From Scleropages formosus (Eukaryota > Chordata > Actinopteri > Osteoglossiformes > Osteoglossidae), in NCBI RefSeq assembly GCF_900964775.1, contig NC_041829.1, positions 8,348,863 to 8,412,862 on the forward strand: DNA of 64,000 bases, written 5' to 3'. Positions 22,300 to 39,539 of the stretch are shown here, piece by piece; positions within the stretch are counted from its first letter, which is position 1, and the number at the start of each line of letters is the position of its first letter. Both the position numbers and the translations under genes were made by a program. Below the pieces are notes generated by a model that saw only the letters and a program-made list of their open reading frames with translations, searched no databases and was not told the origin of the DNA.

Positions 22300-23039
22300 T
22301 TAAGCAGATACTTTGTTTCCTTCCACCGTATGAAACAAATGTTCATCACACGAGTAGCTGCATAAAACTTTACCAGAATATTGACGATTCCTGATCACCT
22401 TCCTACAATTTTAATTTTTGAGATACACAGTGCTGTTTGTATGTTATTAAAACACATATTTTTGATTCATGCTGTTTCGCTTAAACACAAGGGGAAGCAG
22501 ATTTTTATCTCTGCGAAATTCACATTTGCTTAATCCATGGGTTTTTCATTTTCCCACCAGAATATTTCACTACAAATGTGTTGTGGTCTCTCGTCGTGGA
22601 TATTATGGGTAATTTTAAACTTAAAGGAAACCTCTTTACTTTATTAGACCAGACGATCACGCCTCTCACGTTCAGTAATAATTTCTTTTAATATTAACTT
22701 TATTTTTGTATCTGGGACTGACACACGTGTTAATTTTAATTTTACACTGGTAAAATGAGTATGGAGAAACGTATCAATTACGTTCAGGCGAAAACAGGTC
22801 CTCTAAATAACTTCCTGTGTTACATGTTTAAGAAGTCCTCCATAGGACACGATAAGTTCAGCACAAAGGATCCTCAACATAACTTTCTGTGTTGCGTTTT
22901 TGTAGCTCTTATAAAATAAACACGCAGTACTTATATTGTTAGAGGAAATGTTACACAAATAAGGATGAAACGACAAAGCGGGCTATATGATAGAGTGCAT
23001 TAAAAAACCCAGATAAGAAAAGGTTTGCCGGGGACAAAG
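22300..23039. other. Intergenic upstream of SNRPB
   Basis: AT-rich sequence before the SNRPB promoter, with no gene, RNA or clear repeat recognised. Confidence 0.45.
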
Positions 23040-23175
23040 CGGAAGTGACACTTTCTACTTCCGGATAGTCTATCTCGAAGGTCCCGACGGCGCTTAAATT
23101 GGGAGCCCGCGGATCAATTTTTTGCGTTTTGTTTAACGGCATCCGAGTTTAATCGGGCCTCTCAAAACCGTAGTC
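23040..23175 (+). promoter_or_regulatory. SNRPB promoter region
   Basis: GC-richer than the sequence upstream, directly before the start codon, with ETS-type sites (GGAAGT at 23041 and ACTTCCGG at about 23057) and no TATA box. This is the usual design of a housekeeping promoter. Confidence 0.5.
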
Positions 23176-27619
<4,444 letters not shown>

Positions 27620-27739
27620 GTTGCCCTCTCCACTGCAAGTGTGTGTGACCTCAGAGCTTTTCAGTTCAGATTGTCAGTTCAAGCTCTTGTATAGTTTTGT
27701 TTTTATTTTTTAAATAAACCGCTCCTGGACAATATTTTG

Positions 27740-28285
27740 TACTTGCATTCATCTATGAAGTCTACACAGTTTGCTTAATTGGGAACTGTAGCTCTATACA
27801 TGTTGAGTAAGAATGATTGCACATGTGGATTCAATCCCCCCCACCTTATTTGTAAAATGTGGCATCCTTCAAGGTAGGATATTTCTGTGAATGTTCCAGA
27901 TGTACAAACATTGCCATGGTGTGGTCTTTGTGGGAGGGAGATCCTCATGTTTGTGTGCAGTAGTGTACTGTGCTATTCTGAGAGAAATTGCTTCAGTGTA
28001 GTATTTTCATTTAACATACAAAAAGTTGTCAGTTTCTTCCTTCCTGTGTGAAAAGTCCTCTACATAATTACTAATATTTCTTTTATCTTGGTCAACATGT
28101 CAGTAGTCGCTCTAATGAAAACCACTTCATGTCAAAGTATTTCCCCAATTGCCTGCTGAGTGGTATGGTACCTTACACTTGGAATTTAAGCATAAATGGT
28201 CATTTTAGATGTGTCATTACTGATATTTTTGTAAATGTTTCCATTGGGTGTAACCACAAATCACTGCACTGTACCAGCAGTAGTT
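27740..28285. other. Intergenic between SNRPB and DDX27
   Basis: Unique AT-rich sequence after the SNRPB polyadenylation signal; no gene seen. Confidence 0.5.
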
Positions 28286-28287
28286 TT

Positions 28288-28440
28288 TAGTTGATGCTTT
28301 TCTCCGAAGTAACCTAATCCTAATTCAAAATTATTTACCCATTTCTACTGCTGAGTAATTTTACTAGAGCTATCTTCGGGTAAGCACCTTCCTCTAAGGC
28401 ACTATAGCTGGAGGTGAGCTTCAAATTACAGTACGATTAC
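28288..28440 (-). repeat. CTCCTGCTG-family SINE, reverse, decayed
   Basis: GTTGATGCTTTTCTCCGAAG, then ATTTACCCATTTCTACTGCT and AGCTGGAGGTGAGCTTCAAA. Confidence 0.75.
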
Positions 28441-28507
28441 CTTCCTTTACTGAAGGCCTTTTAAAGTTAAGGTTCTGGTTCATGATGTGGGTTTATCACC
28501 TGTAATA

Positions 28508-28715
28508 TGGGCCGCTAGATGGCGCAGTAATCAGACCCATTGCCTTCTACTCGAAGGACAGTCCCCTTGAACAGAGTACTCACCTGAACCGATACAGTAA
28601 AAGCACTCATCTATACAAATGGGTAAACGATAAGCTAGTTAAGTGTACAAACCACTCATTGTTAGCGTCTTTGGGGAAAAGCGTCTCACAGCGAACAATT
28701 CGCAATAAGGTAAAG
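28508..28715 (+). repeat. CTCCTGCTG-family SINE copy before the DDX27 promoter
   Basis: Head GGGCCGCTAGATGGCGCAGT, body with ATACAAATGGGTAAACGATA and a tail CTTTGGGGAAAAGCGTCTCA. Confidence 0.75.
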
Positions 28716-28739
28716 TAAAGAATGCAACGAAGCGGAAGG

Positions 28740-28921
28740 TTAGCTATGAGGGTTGTTTTCGTCACCGGAAGTGCGGAACAATAACGCGGTTGCACTTTCC
28801 GGTGTTTGAAACACGTGTGTCGAACGTGATCGGAAGTCTCGCTGGACCGCTCCGTGTTTCCCCAGAGCGACGTGTCTCCAGTTCTGGCGGACCGAGGCGC
28901 GTTCGCGATTCACGATTCGCG
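28740..28921 (+). promoter_or_regulatory. DDX27 promoter and 5' untranslated region
   Basis: CpG-rich, TATA-less, with ETS-type motifs ACCGGAAGTG (about 28764) and ACTTTCCGG (about 28794) directly before the coding start. Confidence 0.5.
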
Positions 28922-31900
28922 ATGCTGTCGGACCTGGAGCTCATCGGCACTATCGGGGAGGAGGACGATGTGGCCCTGGAACCCGAGTCCGAGGACGAGG
29001 ACGAGCCGGTAGGAGTGGAGAGTCACACTCACAGTGTGGGAAAGTCAGAGCGCCAGACGCCGGGCAACACAGCTCAGTACTCAGTACTCAGTACTGTACA
29101 CCTGCAAGAGAGTGACACAGATGACAGAACATTCACAAACTCCAGATCCAGTAGCAAATGAACACAGTAAATAACCATGCTCTGCAGTGTACAGTAGTCT
29201 ACTCTGAGTAGAGCTGAAAACAGTGACCATTACCTCACAAACAATAGTACTAATATTACTAATATAGCAAAAATGAATCATAATGTTACGCCCCATCTAG
29301 GATGTACCCCACCTTATGCTTCCGGGATAAGCTGTGGATCACGACTCTGCACCGAACAAGCAGTTATTCATAAGGGGTGGATGTATCGTATGGAAGTTAT
29401 GTATAGGGATATTGTTTGTGTATCACTCATTATAAAATATATTATCTTCATATGGAGCAATATTTTCAGTTCCTTTATTTACCTTGTTCCTGAGCTGTGT
29501 CTGCATTTCCACGGGAAGCAATGTATAACCCTGACGTACCTCAGCTCTGCGCATCGTGTCACCCACCTCGTCCGCTCCATCCCCCAGGAGCAGCCCGTCC
29601 TGCTGGGCCGCAAGTGGAGGGAGCAGCGGAAGCGTGGCGCCGGGGACTTCAGCGCCAATTTCGAGTTCGCCGAGAGGGACGGGCTGGGCGGTGATGACTG
29701 GGCGCTGGCCGACGTCATGGCCCAGCTGAAGAAGAGGGTGAGTGACTCGACCGGCCGTCCGGTCGGCACACGCGTGTATTACACTTACATGGATGAATAT
29801 GAATGTAGCACCTGTACAGTGATTATTAAGTAGTATTTATTTATCTGATACCTGTATGTGAGGTGAGTTACAGTGGTAGATACAGTACAGTAAACTCCCC
29901 TGGGCATTTACACACACACGCGCATGCGCACATATACACCATGGGCAATTCAGAGCCACCGGTCCACCTGAAACACTTGTCTTTGGACAGTGGGAGGAAA
30001 CCAGAGTGCCAGAGCTGGAAACCGATGTGAACGTGGGGAGAACGTGCAAACTCTACACAGACTGAACTAGATCCGAACCCACAGCCCGGGCAAAGCATGC
30101 CGATGGGTATAATCGTGTGAGACACGCGTCTTGCCCCCCAGCGCTCAGTAAATCAGTGTAAAATGGTAGTTTCACATGCAGGTGTAGGAACTGCACCTGT
30201 GTATTTTAGTGTGTTTACGTGTGAACTGTCTTGCCTTGCAGAAAGCCCCCACCACCTTGGATGAGAAGATCGAGAAAATCCGGAAGAAGCGGAGGACAGA
30301 GGTGAGTCCTCCTGTGCGCGACTCCGCACGGCTACTCGCCTCCTGCTCTTTAACTTGAGTTCTCACCAGGTAACCCAGAAGGTTGGGGGTTTGAGTCCAC
30401 CCAGGGACAGTAGTTTTCCCTCTCAGTTTGGTGCGGCATAGTGGCTGGAGCTGTCATCTTGCTTTCTAGCTGAAAGACCTGGATTTGAATCCCAGTCCTC
30501 TTGCTCATTAGATATTCGGCACTTTTGTCATTTTTAAAAGTACATGCAGTTATGTGGCATTAAATTAGGTAATTAAAATTAGTATATATTAATTAATAGT
30601 GATTAAGTATTAATAACCACAGATGGTGTTCTGGTTACAACTGTGTCTTTGCATTTTGACGGCCTCTGGTCCAAATCCCCGCTTCCTTACTCTTGTGCAG
30701 GAGAAAGCGTCAAAAGTCGCTAAGAAGATGGGAGACCCTGAGTGTGGAGCTGCTGATGACACAGCATCTGGAGCCAAAGACGAAGAGGACGAGGAGGAAG
30801 TAGGAAGTGGCGAAGCAGAAAGCGAGGGGACAGATGATGATGAGGATGAGGATGAGGATGAGGATGATGACGATGGTGACGCCTTCTCCTCAGCAGATGA
30901 GGAGGTTCTTACCAAAGCAGGTAGGAAGAACTCTGTTCACTTGGTCTGAAGAGCAGGAGGGTTGATTGCAAGTCTGAGTACACGATTCTTCTGTTCACAG
31001 ACACACTGAGGGAGAAGGACAAGAAGGGCAGGAAGAAGGGGAAGGAGACGGAGGTGAGTGGGCAGTGGAGGAAAGACCTGCTGCCATCAGATGCCTGCAG
31101 AGGGATCACGGGACTCTCGGGGGCGGGGCTACAGCCTTCGTGGTTCTCATGAGCTGTGGGGTGTGGAAGTCATTGCTAATGGTGGTCTTTGTGTTCCTTT
31201 GTTCCTCACCCGCAGCCCCCGGAAGCCTTCTACGAGGATGCCTCCAACTATGACGAGAACCTCACCTTCCAGGACATGAACTTGTCCCGCCCCCTGCTGA
31301 AGGTGCGAGGTGGATGTCAGCTAGCACTCATCCAACGAGTTAGTTCCTCTCCCCTCCCCCTGTCCCTCTTGCCCGCTCATCCTCTTCCCTCCTTTCCTCA
31401 GGCCATCACGGCAATGGGCTTCAAGCTGCCGACGCCCATCCAGAAGGCCTGTGTGCCTGTGGGGCTTCTGGGTAAAGACATCTGTGCCTGCGCAGCCACT
31501 GGCACAGGTATGGGGACGCAATGAACAGTTGCACCGTGGCGGTGGAGTCGCTGCCGAATTTGATGCAGGATGGAAGACTCTTTTCCCTTGTCCTTGTGAA
31601 ACATGTCCGTGCAAATCACTCTTGCCTCCTCTCTCGAACCCAAATCCAGGCAAAACGGCTGCCTTCATGCTGCCCGTTCTGGAACGGTTGATCTACAAGC
31701 CTCGGCAGGCGCCGGTGACGCGCGTCCTGGTCCTGGTGCCCACACGTGAGCTGGGCATCCAGGTGCACACCGTGACCCGACAGCTGGCCCAGTTCACCAG
31801 TGTCACCACATGTCTTGCTGTCGGTGAGCGGAAGACCACCTCCCCACCCCCATTTCCCTGACCTCTTGACCATCTCCCCTTGCCACTTGAACCGTTAACG

Positions 31901-34900
31901 GTTGTGGGTGGGTTGTGTGGTCCTTCGAAACTGGCTTCACATCTCATTTAACCCCACCCCTGACCTGTGCTACAGGTGGTCTGGATCTGAAGTCCCAGGA
32001 GGCGGCGCTGCGGGCCGGGCCCGATGTCCTCATCGCAACTCCAGGGCGACTCATTGACCACCTGCACAACACTCCCTCCTTCGAGCTGAGCCACATCGAG
32101 ATCCTCATTCTGGATGAAGCCGACAGGTGTGTAAAAGATTAATAACACAGACATCCCTTTATTTACTGCTTAAGTTATGGGTTCTGACAAGGTAGAGTAT
32201 ACATGAATATACCGTGACCGGAAAGTTTTTTTATTTGTAACAGACTGGTTTTCCAAAGTCTGTAGATCCTTGGAGTCTCTTAGGAAAAGCATGTTTTATG
32301 TAGGGTCATATTTGTCAACCATAGCTGTGTTACGCATAGTGCAACGGTATATGATGGATGACCAAACCGTGAATGAGGCAGGGTCCTAGAGTTGGTCCCT
32401 GGGGAACCTTGGAGGATCATCACTGGAGGCCCCTGCCGGATCGCCGCTCTGGTTATTTTAAAATGTCCTCATTTCTGTGCACTTCACCGCCAATCACACA
32501 CTCGTTTCACACTCCGCTCTCTGTGTTCCAGGATGCTGGATGAGTACTTTGAGGAACAGATGAAGGAGATCATCCGGATGTGCGCCTACCAGCGTCAGAC
32601 CATGCTCTTCTCTGCCACCATGACGGAAGAGGTATTTCCTATGACTGCTGTTGTGGAATGGGAGGGTTCACCAAGAAACTATGATATTAATAATAAAATC
32701 TTTTGTATTTTATGTAAAATAAAATACAAATAGTTATATACATTTTTTTTTTTGCCAAAATGAATTTATATTTTAAAGCCAAACAAATCAATGTAAATTG
32801 TAGGTTGTGCACGTGTAGATATAGCCTCTCCTTACTGTATTTGCACTTTACTGTTATGAATGGTTACAATACTGTGTGTGAGATATATATAAGAAACTTT
32901 GTATTACATTACCAACAGGCCCCCTGGGGATTAATAGCTTGCTGACGCCCATTCTCATACTCCGCCCCCTTTTTCCAGGTGAAGGACCTGGCTTCCGTGT
33001 CCCTGAAGCAACCTGTGAAGATCTTTGTGAACAGCAACACAGATGTGGCACCCTACCTCAGGCAGGAGTTTGTGAGGATACGACCAGCCAAGGAGGGCGA
33101 CCGGGAGGCCATCGTGGCCGGTGGGTGGTCCGAGGCTTCCTTTTCAATAGCTTATGATTTCGCTTTGGTAATTCACGCTTCAGCACTGGGCTGTGAAGTT
33201 ACGCGACTTGGTGTTCTCTGGCCCGTTTCAGCCCTCTTGACCAGAACCTTCCAGGACCATGTGATGCTCTTCACCCAGACCAAGAAGCAGGCCCATCGCA
33301 TGCACATCCTGCTGGGGCTCATGGGACTCAAAGTGGGCGAACTCCACGGGAACCTGTCCCAGACCCAAAGGCTAGAGAGCCTCCGGTAGCTTTTCTTTCT
33401 TCCTTCTGATGTTGTGTGGGCGATGTGGGTGTCCTTTTCGTTTGCCTTCCTGTCTGTATGGGTCCTTTGTTGCACTCAAGCCACCTCTAAGGCCTTGGAG
33501 AATGGTGGAATCCAGAATTTTGCCAGCTCTACTTAGACCACTTAGAGCTCAGAAAGGGATTTAGATGAGGATTGAGACCGCAGGTTGAATCAGGCACTTC
33601 TCTGGATGGAGATGAACAGATTTTCCAGGATTCCACTCCTGTCCACAGTACTGCATGTTTAACTGGTGGAGGGTTCTTAATAGATTGCGGCGGAGGCACA
33701 ATACTGTAAGACCAGTTCAGCCACAGCCTCTTTTCACAAATTCACGTAGAGAAGTGGAGAAAAACTTTTTATGACCAAGTTCTTTTGGAGAGACTTGACA
33801 CTGCTTACTGTTCTTCAGGCGTTTCAAAGACGAACAGATCGACATCCTGGTGGCCACCGATGTGGCTGCGAGGGGTCTGGACATCGAAGGGGTCAAGACG
33901 GTAAGGAGGACTTGCGGATTGATTTCCTGTACCTGCGTTTACCCCGGAAGCCCCGTACTCCGCCTTCTCATCTTACAAACACCTTTGAGGCCGGAAGCTG
34001 CTAATTTATTTTATCCATAACTCCAAACTCACTTTTACTGATAAGTCATAGTCAAAATAACAGTTAACAACACTTATCTGTCCATTTACTTGTGAGGTAG
34101 GCTCTGTAAAAATGTCAAACAGAACTAAAGTATAAATACTTTTGTAAAATACTTTTTTAAAATTTAGAATTCAGTATTAAAACTAGTTTAAAATGACTCG
34201 GTAAAGGTAGTCTCCGCGATATTATTCAGGGCAGATTATTGACGGGTTCATCCCATAATCATGTGCCACGTTCCTCGTCTTGTTATTGATGACCAATAGT
34301 CAAGAACACCGGACAGCAGCTCTAAACACTGTGCAAAAGAGTGGAATGAAGGCAGCCCCATACTCCTGTTCTGCTAGAGTGCTCTTTGCAGCCACATAAT
34401 GCCTCTGTGGGCGAACACAGGTTGTTCGCTACACTGTGGACAGAAATCTTAGAAAGACAGAAATGGGGGGAAAAAAAAAATCTTAAGAAATAAGAAATTG
34501 GAAAATGTCACTTTCTTTGAAAATTTGCAGTTTGTAACACGAGCCAATTTTCAGATGACGGCAGATTTGGGGTCACCCTTTCTTTGCAGTAGGGATACAC
34601 GTCAGTCAGGTGTTTCTTTTACAGTTCTTTGTGTTTATTTCTGCGTTCATTAGGAGAAATTACCAGCATTTTTAAAAATTCAGCACTTTCTGACCCGTGA
34701 GATTTGTGATAAAATGTCCATTTTTCGTATGAGAAGTGGTGAGCATCCGCTGTGCCGCTCCCTCCAGGTGATCAACTTCACGATGCCGAACACTGTGAAG
34801 CACTACGTGCACAGGGTGGGGCGCACGGCACGCGCTGGCAGGGTAGGCCGCTCCGTCTCGCTCGTCGGCGAGCCCGAGAGGAAGATGCTGAAGGAGATTG

Positions 34901-37258
34901 TGAAAAAGGCCAAGACGCCGGTCAAGGCTCGCGTGCTGCCGCAGGGTGGGTTCCCGTGTGGCGTCGACCCGCCGTCCGGTCGGCTCTCCGCGCATCCCGC
35001 TCACCTCTCCCCTCCTCCTCCGCAGAAGTGATCCTGAAGTTCCGGGACCTGATCGAGAAGCTGGAGAAGGATGTGTACGCCGTCATGAGGCTCGAGAAGG
35101 AGGAGCGAGAGATGGCGCACTCTCAGGCTCAGGTAGGGACGCGTACATAGGTGTCGCTGAGCGTGGCCGGCACCAGCGTTCTGGACATTTCACCTGAAGC
35201 GCTTCATGAGGCTTTTAGCACAGTTCCCTTGATTCATTTATCTGACACTTTTCCCTAAAGCGACTTACAGTGTTAAGGTACTTGCACCAGTTTACCTATT
35301 TGTGCAGATTTTTACTCTATCAATTCAGGGTAAGAGCCTTGATCAAGGGTATTACAGCAGGAGGAGGGATTTGAGCCTGGATCCTCAGAGTGCGAGATTG
35401 CAACTCTAACCACCGTGTCACTTGCTGCCCCTCTTGTTCCTTTAAATACCCAGCTGTGTAAATGAGGCAAATACAGTTGCTTTGGGTAAAAGTGTCAGCT
35501 AAGGATCTCATTAATAATCCAAATTACTGTGTTATTGCTGCTGTCTGGCTCACGTACAGTACATCAATAAGTGAACGCGGTATAGAATCACTGCAGCCCA
35601 AGCTGGTTCTCGAACCGCCAGCTCTGCGCAGTTCGCTCTTTCATGGCCCTTTGTTCTGCAGATAAGCGTGGCTGAGAAGCGCCTGAAGCAAGAAAGCGAA
35701 GAGAAGCAGCCACAGAGAACGTGGTTCCAGACGAAGGAGGAGCGCAAGAAGGAGCGCAGTGAGTGGGGGGGGTTCAGTCATATACAGATGAACTTCTCCG
35801 AACAGCCACATCACCATACATACACAGATGAATTCTTCTGAAATCTCTTTCCAATAATGGCTGATGGTATGGGGGAGGTTACCAGCGACGACGAGCGTCA
35901 CGTGTGACGAGGTCCCTGCGTCCTGCTTGTGTTTCAGTGGCGAAAGCTCTGCAGGACTTTGACTTCGCGCTGAGGGGGAAGAAGAAACGGGAGAAGTTCT
36001 TGAAAGACAGGAAGAAGAAAGAGCTCTGTGTACGATGATCTTTGTGCCCTTCTTCCTTTCGGAGGTTTCCTCTCTTCATGTATCTACACTTAAGAGTTAA
36101 ACCTGAGTCGTAGCTTCTGATGTCCTCCAGTGGAGATGTGACATTTATTATTATTGTTGTTGTTGTTGTTTCCTTGCCTCGCGTTCTCAGTCGAGGGATT
36201 TGGGTCTCGACTGAGATGCCTTTTCTCCCGTGGACGGTACCCGGCTCACCTCCCGTTTAAACCCCAGAGCTGGACAGTCAAATTCAGGGCAGGTTGTTTG
36301 TGTTGCCGTTTCAGGCAGAAGACAGGGCGCAGTTCGAAATCCTCAAGGCTCAAATGTACGCGGAGAGGGCGGCGAAACGCGAGCGCAAGCACAAACGAGC
36401 GAGGGCCATGCCTGAGGACGAACCCGCACAGAAAGGTCCGGGAATCACAGGCAACTTTGGCTTTCATCAGCTGCCATTCTTCTTGTCGCTGATGTTGTTT
36501 CAAGCACAAGGGCCAAAATAAGCACGGCAAAGAACCCCGTGTGTTTATAAGAAATTATATCAATAAATATGTCCAGTTTTAGTCTGATGCTCAATGTTTT
36601 TCTTTTGATAAAGTGTGAGATGTTATTTCAAAAAGATGAGTCGACTGTAACGGGGACCATGTCCACTGTGTCGCACCGTTAAGGTTCGCGTGTGCGGTTT
36701 GAGAAGCGTCTCTGACAGCACTCTGTGTTCACTTGCAGCTGGGCAACAGAAGGGGTCGCGACCCCCCAAGAAGTCGGTGTTTGACAAGGAGCTCACCAAC
36801 ACCAGCAGGAAGGCCCTGAAGCAGTACAGAGCCGGGTACGTAGCACGGAGTGCCTTCTGTTGACCAACGTAGGGTGGCTTTTGACTGGTTTCCGTGGAGA
36901 CCGCTGTTTGACCGTGCTGCCTTGTGCCCTCATCCACCCAGGCCTTCATTCGAGGACCGGAAGAGACTGGGTCTCCCCAAACACAAGAAAGGAGGGCACT
37001 TCAAGTCCAAAGCCAAGTGAGTCCGATGCGGTAACACACACGGCCGAGTCGCACTTGCTGGGTTCTCACCTACAGCACCATAAATGGAGATTCTTGTGGG
37101 GTTCGAGAACGGCCTCCGAAGCCTGATTGGATTCTTTACACATGACATACTGTTACTTTTCTTTACTGAGGTGATCCCTGTTGTATTTTGTACATTTCAG
37201 ACAGTGATGTGTTACCAGGCCCTAATAAATACCTCATTTCAGGTTCAGGAGGAAGTGA
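28922..37258 (+). CDS. ddx27: DEAD-box RNA helicase DDX27
   Basis: 21 exons join in frame to 782 residues (human 796): 28922-29008, 29588-29737, 30242-30301, 30701-30920, 31001-31053, 31216-31302, 31402-31507, 31650-31823, 31976-32126, 32532-32631, 32979-33120, 33232-33385, 33819-33900, 34768-34945, 35026-35132, 35662-35758, 35938-36029, 36315-36435, 36739-36835, 36942-37016, 37243-37258. It is the nucleolar helicase (yeast Drs1 type) that works with the PeBoW complex in making the 3' end of 47S pre-rRNA and the large ribosomal subunit. Start [13 protein letters not shown] matches human. Exon 4 codes a long acidic run. Motifs: Q motif (233), Walker A ATGTGKT (GKT 255-257), DEAD 359-362, SAT 390-392, HRVGRT 537-542. 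The basic C-terminus ends KFRRK. Two donors are weak (GTACGA after exon 17, GTCCGG after exon 18) but family sequence supports both. AATAAA at 37447-37452. Confidence 0.96.
29286..29385 (+). repeat. (TG)n-tailed-family SINE fragment in DDX27 intron 1
   Basis: TACGCCCCATCTAGGATGTA, TTCCGGGATAAGCTGTGGAT and GAACAAGCAGTTATTCATAA follow the family's order. Decayed. Confidence 0.6.
29905..30135 (-). repeat. Third-family SINE, reverse, in DDX27 intron 2
   Basis: Has CACCTGAAACACTTGTCTTT, GGACAGTGGGAGGAAACCAG, AACGTGCAAACTCTACACAG and GATCCGAACCCACAGCCCGG in the order of the reversed family. Confidence 0.85.
30428..30510 (+). repeat. SINE head remnant in DDX27 intron 3
   Basis: TGCGGCATAGTGGCTGGAGC then GGATTTGAATCCCAGTCCTC, a tRNA-like A and B box pair. 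Confidence 0.6.
35215..35435 (-). repeat. CTCCTGCTG-family SINE, reverse, in DDX27 intron 15
   Basis: Full reverse copy: CATTTATCTGACACTTTTCC, AAAGCGACTTACAGTGTTAA, TTACAGCAGGAGGAGGGATT, ending GTGTCACTTGCTGCCCC. Confidence 0.9.
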
Positions 37259-37459
37259 GATGGCGGTCAGTTGGGTGGAACGGGAACCACGGCGTAGAAA
37301 AGTAGCGGTCAAAGTGAACGGCTGGTGCTTTATAAGCAGAATGTGAGCAGTTCTTGCTGTTACCTAGTGGTCTTCTGGTTGTGTTTTGCAGCAGAGGGAA
37401 CTGGGCTCTCACTTTATTTACAAACACTTTTATTCTTGTGTAACACAATAAAAATAGAA

Positions 37460-38395
37460 AACATTTTGCAAAGCGTGTTCACAATTTATTGGGGGAAGGG
37501 TGACAAATCCCCCCAAAAGGTGTTTGTCGGTACTTGTGAATGGGAATGGATTTTAATAACTTCCAGGTAGCTGTTAAAATATCTCCCATCTGTCATCATC
37601 TGTTCAATGCTTAGTGATTTACCCACTTATATGGGAAGGTGATTTTTACTGTACTAATGTGGGGTAAGACCCTTGATCTCAAGGTGCTGTAGCAGGAGTT
37701 GGGTTTGGGACCGACGGCTTTCAGATTGCACAACAGTTCTTACCACTACACCACCTGCTGGTGCATGTGCCGCAGTCATTTAGATGAATTCTTAGTTACC
37801 GTAGTGAATTTGTCCATGTGGTACATAGAATTATATTTCAATACAAGATACAAGGTACATAACTGCACATACTTTTAAAAAGATTAATATGATTAATATT
37901 GAATCAGCTGAACCTTTTGTAGGTCTGAAATCTGGGTTTTTATGTAAACATATTGTTGGGACACTAATGCAATGAATGGTTCCTAATCCCATCCATAATG
38001 AAATGGGAAATAATAATAGTGTACCGTGGACTTGCGTCCCCTTCTGTACACACCCTGCCTCCAGAAACAGGCTCCAGATCACCGCAACTCCGCATGGACA
38101 AGTGGGTTTTTAAATATGGCTGTGTTCTGATATTCATATATTGTACCTTTTTAAATGCTATGAGTTACTGTAGCTGGCTTTTGACTTGTTACCTGTATAT
38201 TTCTTCATGGTAAAACGCTTTAAGAAGCTGCTTTAAAATGAGTGATGATAATAAGAGGAGGGCATGTGTAAAAGTATCCACATTAAATTAAACAGTTACC
38301 GTTTGAATGAAGATTTTTTTTGGCTAGGTGTGTATTAATAATATACATAAATTACAAATAACGTATTATTAACATTCTTATTATATTCCACATAG
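37460..38395. repeat. DDX27-ZNFX1 gap with SINE remnants
   Basis: Contains a reverse CTCCTGCTG-family SINE at about 37592-37765 (ends ACTACACCACCTGCTGG) and a fragment of the (TG)n-tailed family at about 38020-38105 (GACTTGCGTCCCCTTCTGTA ... GACAAGTGGG). The rest is AT-rich and unremarkable. Confidence 0.7.
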
Positions 38396-38401
38396 AATAA
38401 A

Positions 38402-38402
<1 letters not shown>

Positions 38403-38445
<43 letters not shown>
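38403..38445. repeat. (ATT)n microsatellite
   Basis: About 43 bases of ATT repeats 40 bases before the first ISRE array. Confidence 0.95.
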
Positions 38446-38446
<1 letters not shown>

Positions 38447-38483
38447 GCCATAGAGCATAAGCGAGCAGTTTGCGCGCTTCTGC

Positions 38484-38565
38484 GGAAAGGAAAGCGAAAA
38501 CCGAAACCTGGCGGTCCGGCCCTTCCCCGCGTGTCTGTATATATAGACACGAAGGCTCCTTTGCT
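38484..38565 (+). promoter_or_regulatory. Proximal interferon-type promoter of ZNFX1: ISRE array plus TATA box
   Basis: At 38484-38508 the + strand has four GAAA-type units in a row, including GAAAGCGAAAACCGAAACC-type spacing, the binding pattern of IRF and ISGF3 factors. TATATATA follows at 38538-38545, and a start site would fall near 38570. A donor-like CAG|GTGGGA lies at about 38852, which would close a non-coding exon 1. ZNFX1 is a known interferon-stimulated gene, so the position 2.6 kb before its coding start fits. Confidence 0.65.
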
Positions 38566-39208
38566 CTCATTTCGTCAGAACTGGAGGAGGAGCTGCCGGA
38601 GAAGAGGAGTACACCTGAATACACAGCTCACCTGAACCACACGACACTAGTAATACACGGTTCACACTTTTGATTAATTTTATTATTATTATTATTACAC
38701 CACGTACTATCACTTCCTCACTGTAACGTGGCGGTTCTGTTCGTACCTGGACCTGCGAGGAGGAGGAGAGCTGAGTGAGCAGCGCTTGCTCTCGGACGGT
38801 TGTCAGAACGCAGAAGAAGAAGAAGACCGGAAACACACGGACACACGCGCACAGGTGGGACACACGGTGTGTATGGTTATCGTTTTCACTTGATCCACGC
38901 AACTGCGACTTTATCAGATGTCAATGTCGGCAAACGGTTGGCTCAAAAGCTGGGGTTTTGTTTGGTTATCGATATGATTACATTTAATAATGGTCTTTCA
39001 TGGCCAGAAAGAATGTCGGACACGGCGCTTCCTCGATCTGTTTGTAAACATAAAAATAGTATTTATACTGCGGTGGCGCGGTAAAACCACAGTTAACGAG
39101 AACAAACACGCATGTATTAGAAGCGTTCGGTATCCGGGCTGACGCCGATGTCACTCCCCTTCGGGACTTTTAGGCCCGATGTTGTGTGACACTCATCTGA
39201 CTTCCACT

Positions 39209-39231
39209 GAAACGAAAGCGAAACCGAAACT
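39209..39231 (+). promoter_or_regulatory. Second ISRE array upstream of ZNFX1
   Basis: Four consecutive GAAA units spaced 5-6 bases apart, beginning GAAACGAAAGCG and ending CCGAAACT. This is close to the ideal ISRE, 0.7 kb downstream of the first array. It may drive a second first exon or act as an intronic interferon enhancer. Confidence 0.6.
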
Positions 39232-39539
39232 CACCTCGCTGCGTTTGCGCGCGCGTAAACACCGTAAACATAAACACGGTAAAGCCGTGTTCGCACTCTC
39301 TCCTGCCGGTTAAGTCATTTCATCATTTGTAAAAACAGGGTTCAATATTTTGCACTGTTGCAGGGTGTGTAGCCTGTAGGTGATACATTAATAACGTTTT
39401 CACAAACTGACTGTTGAGATAACATAAATAATATAATATAATGTAATATAATATTTACACAAAAAATCTAACATAAAAAATATGACACCTATTAATTAAT
39501 AGTGGTTGTCTTGCGAATCTTCCGCGACTAAACGCAAAG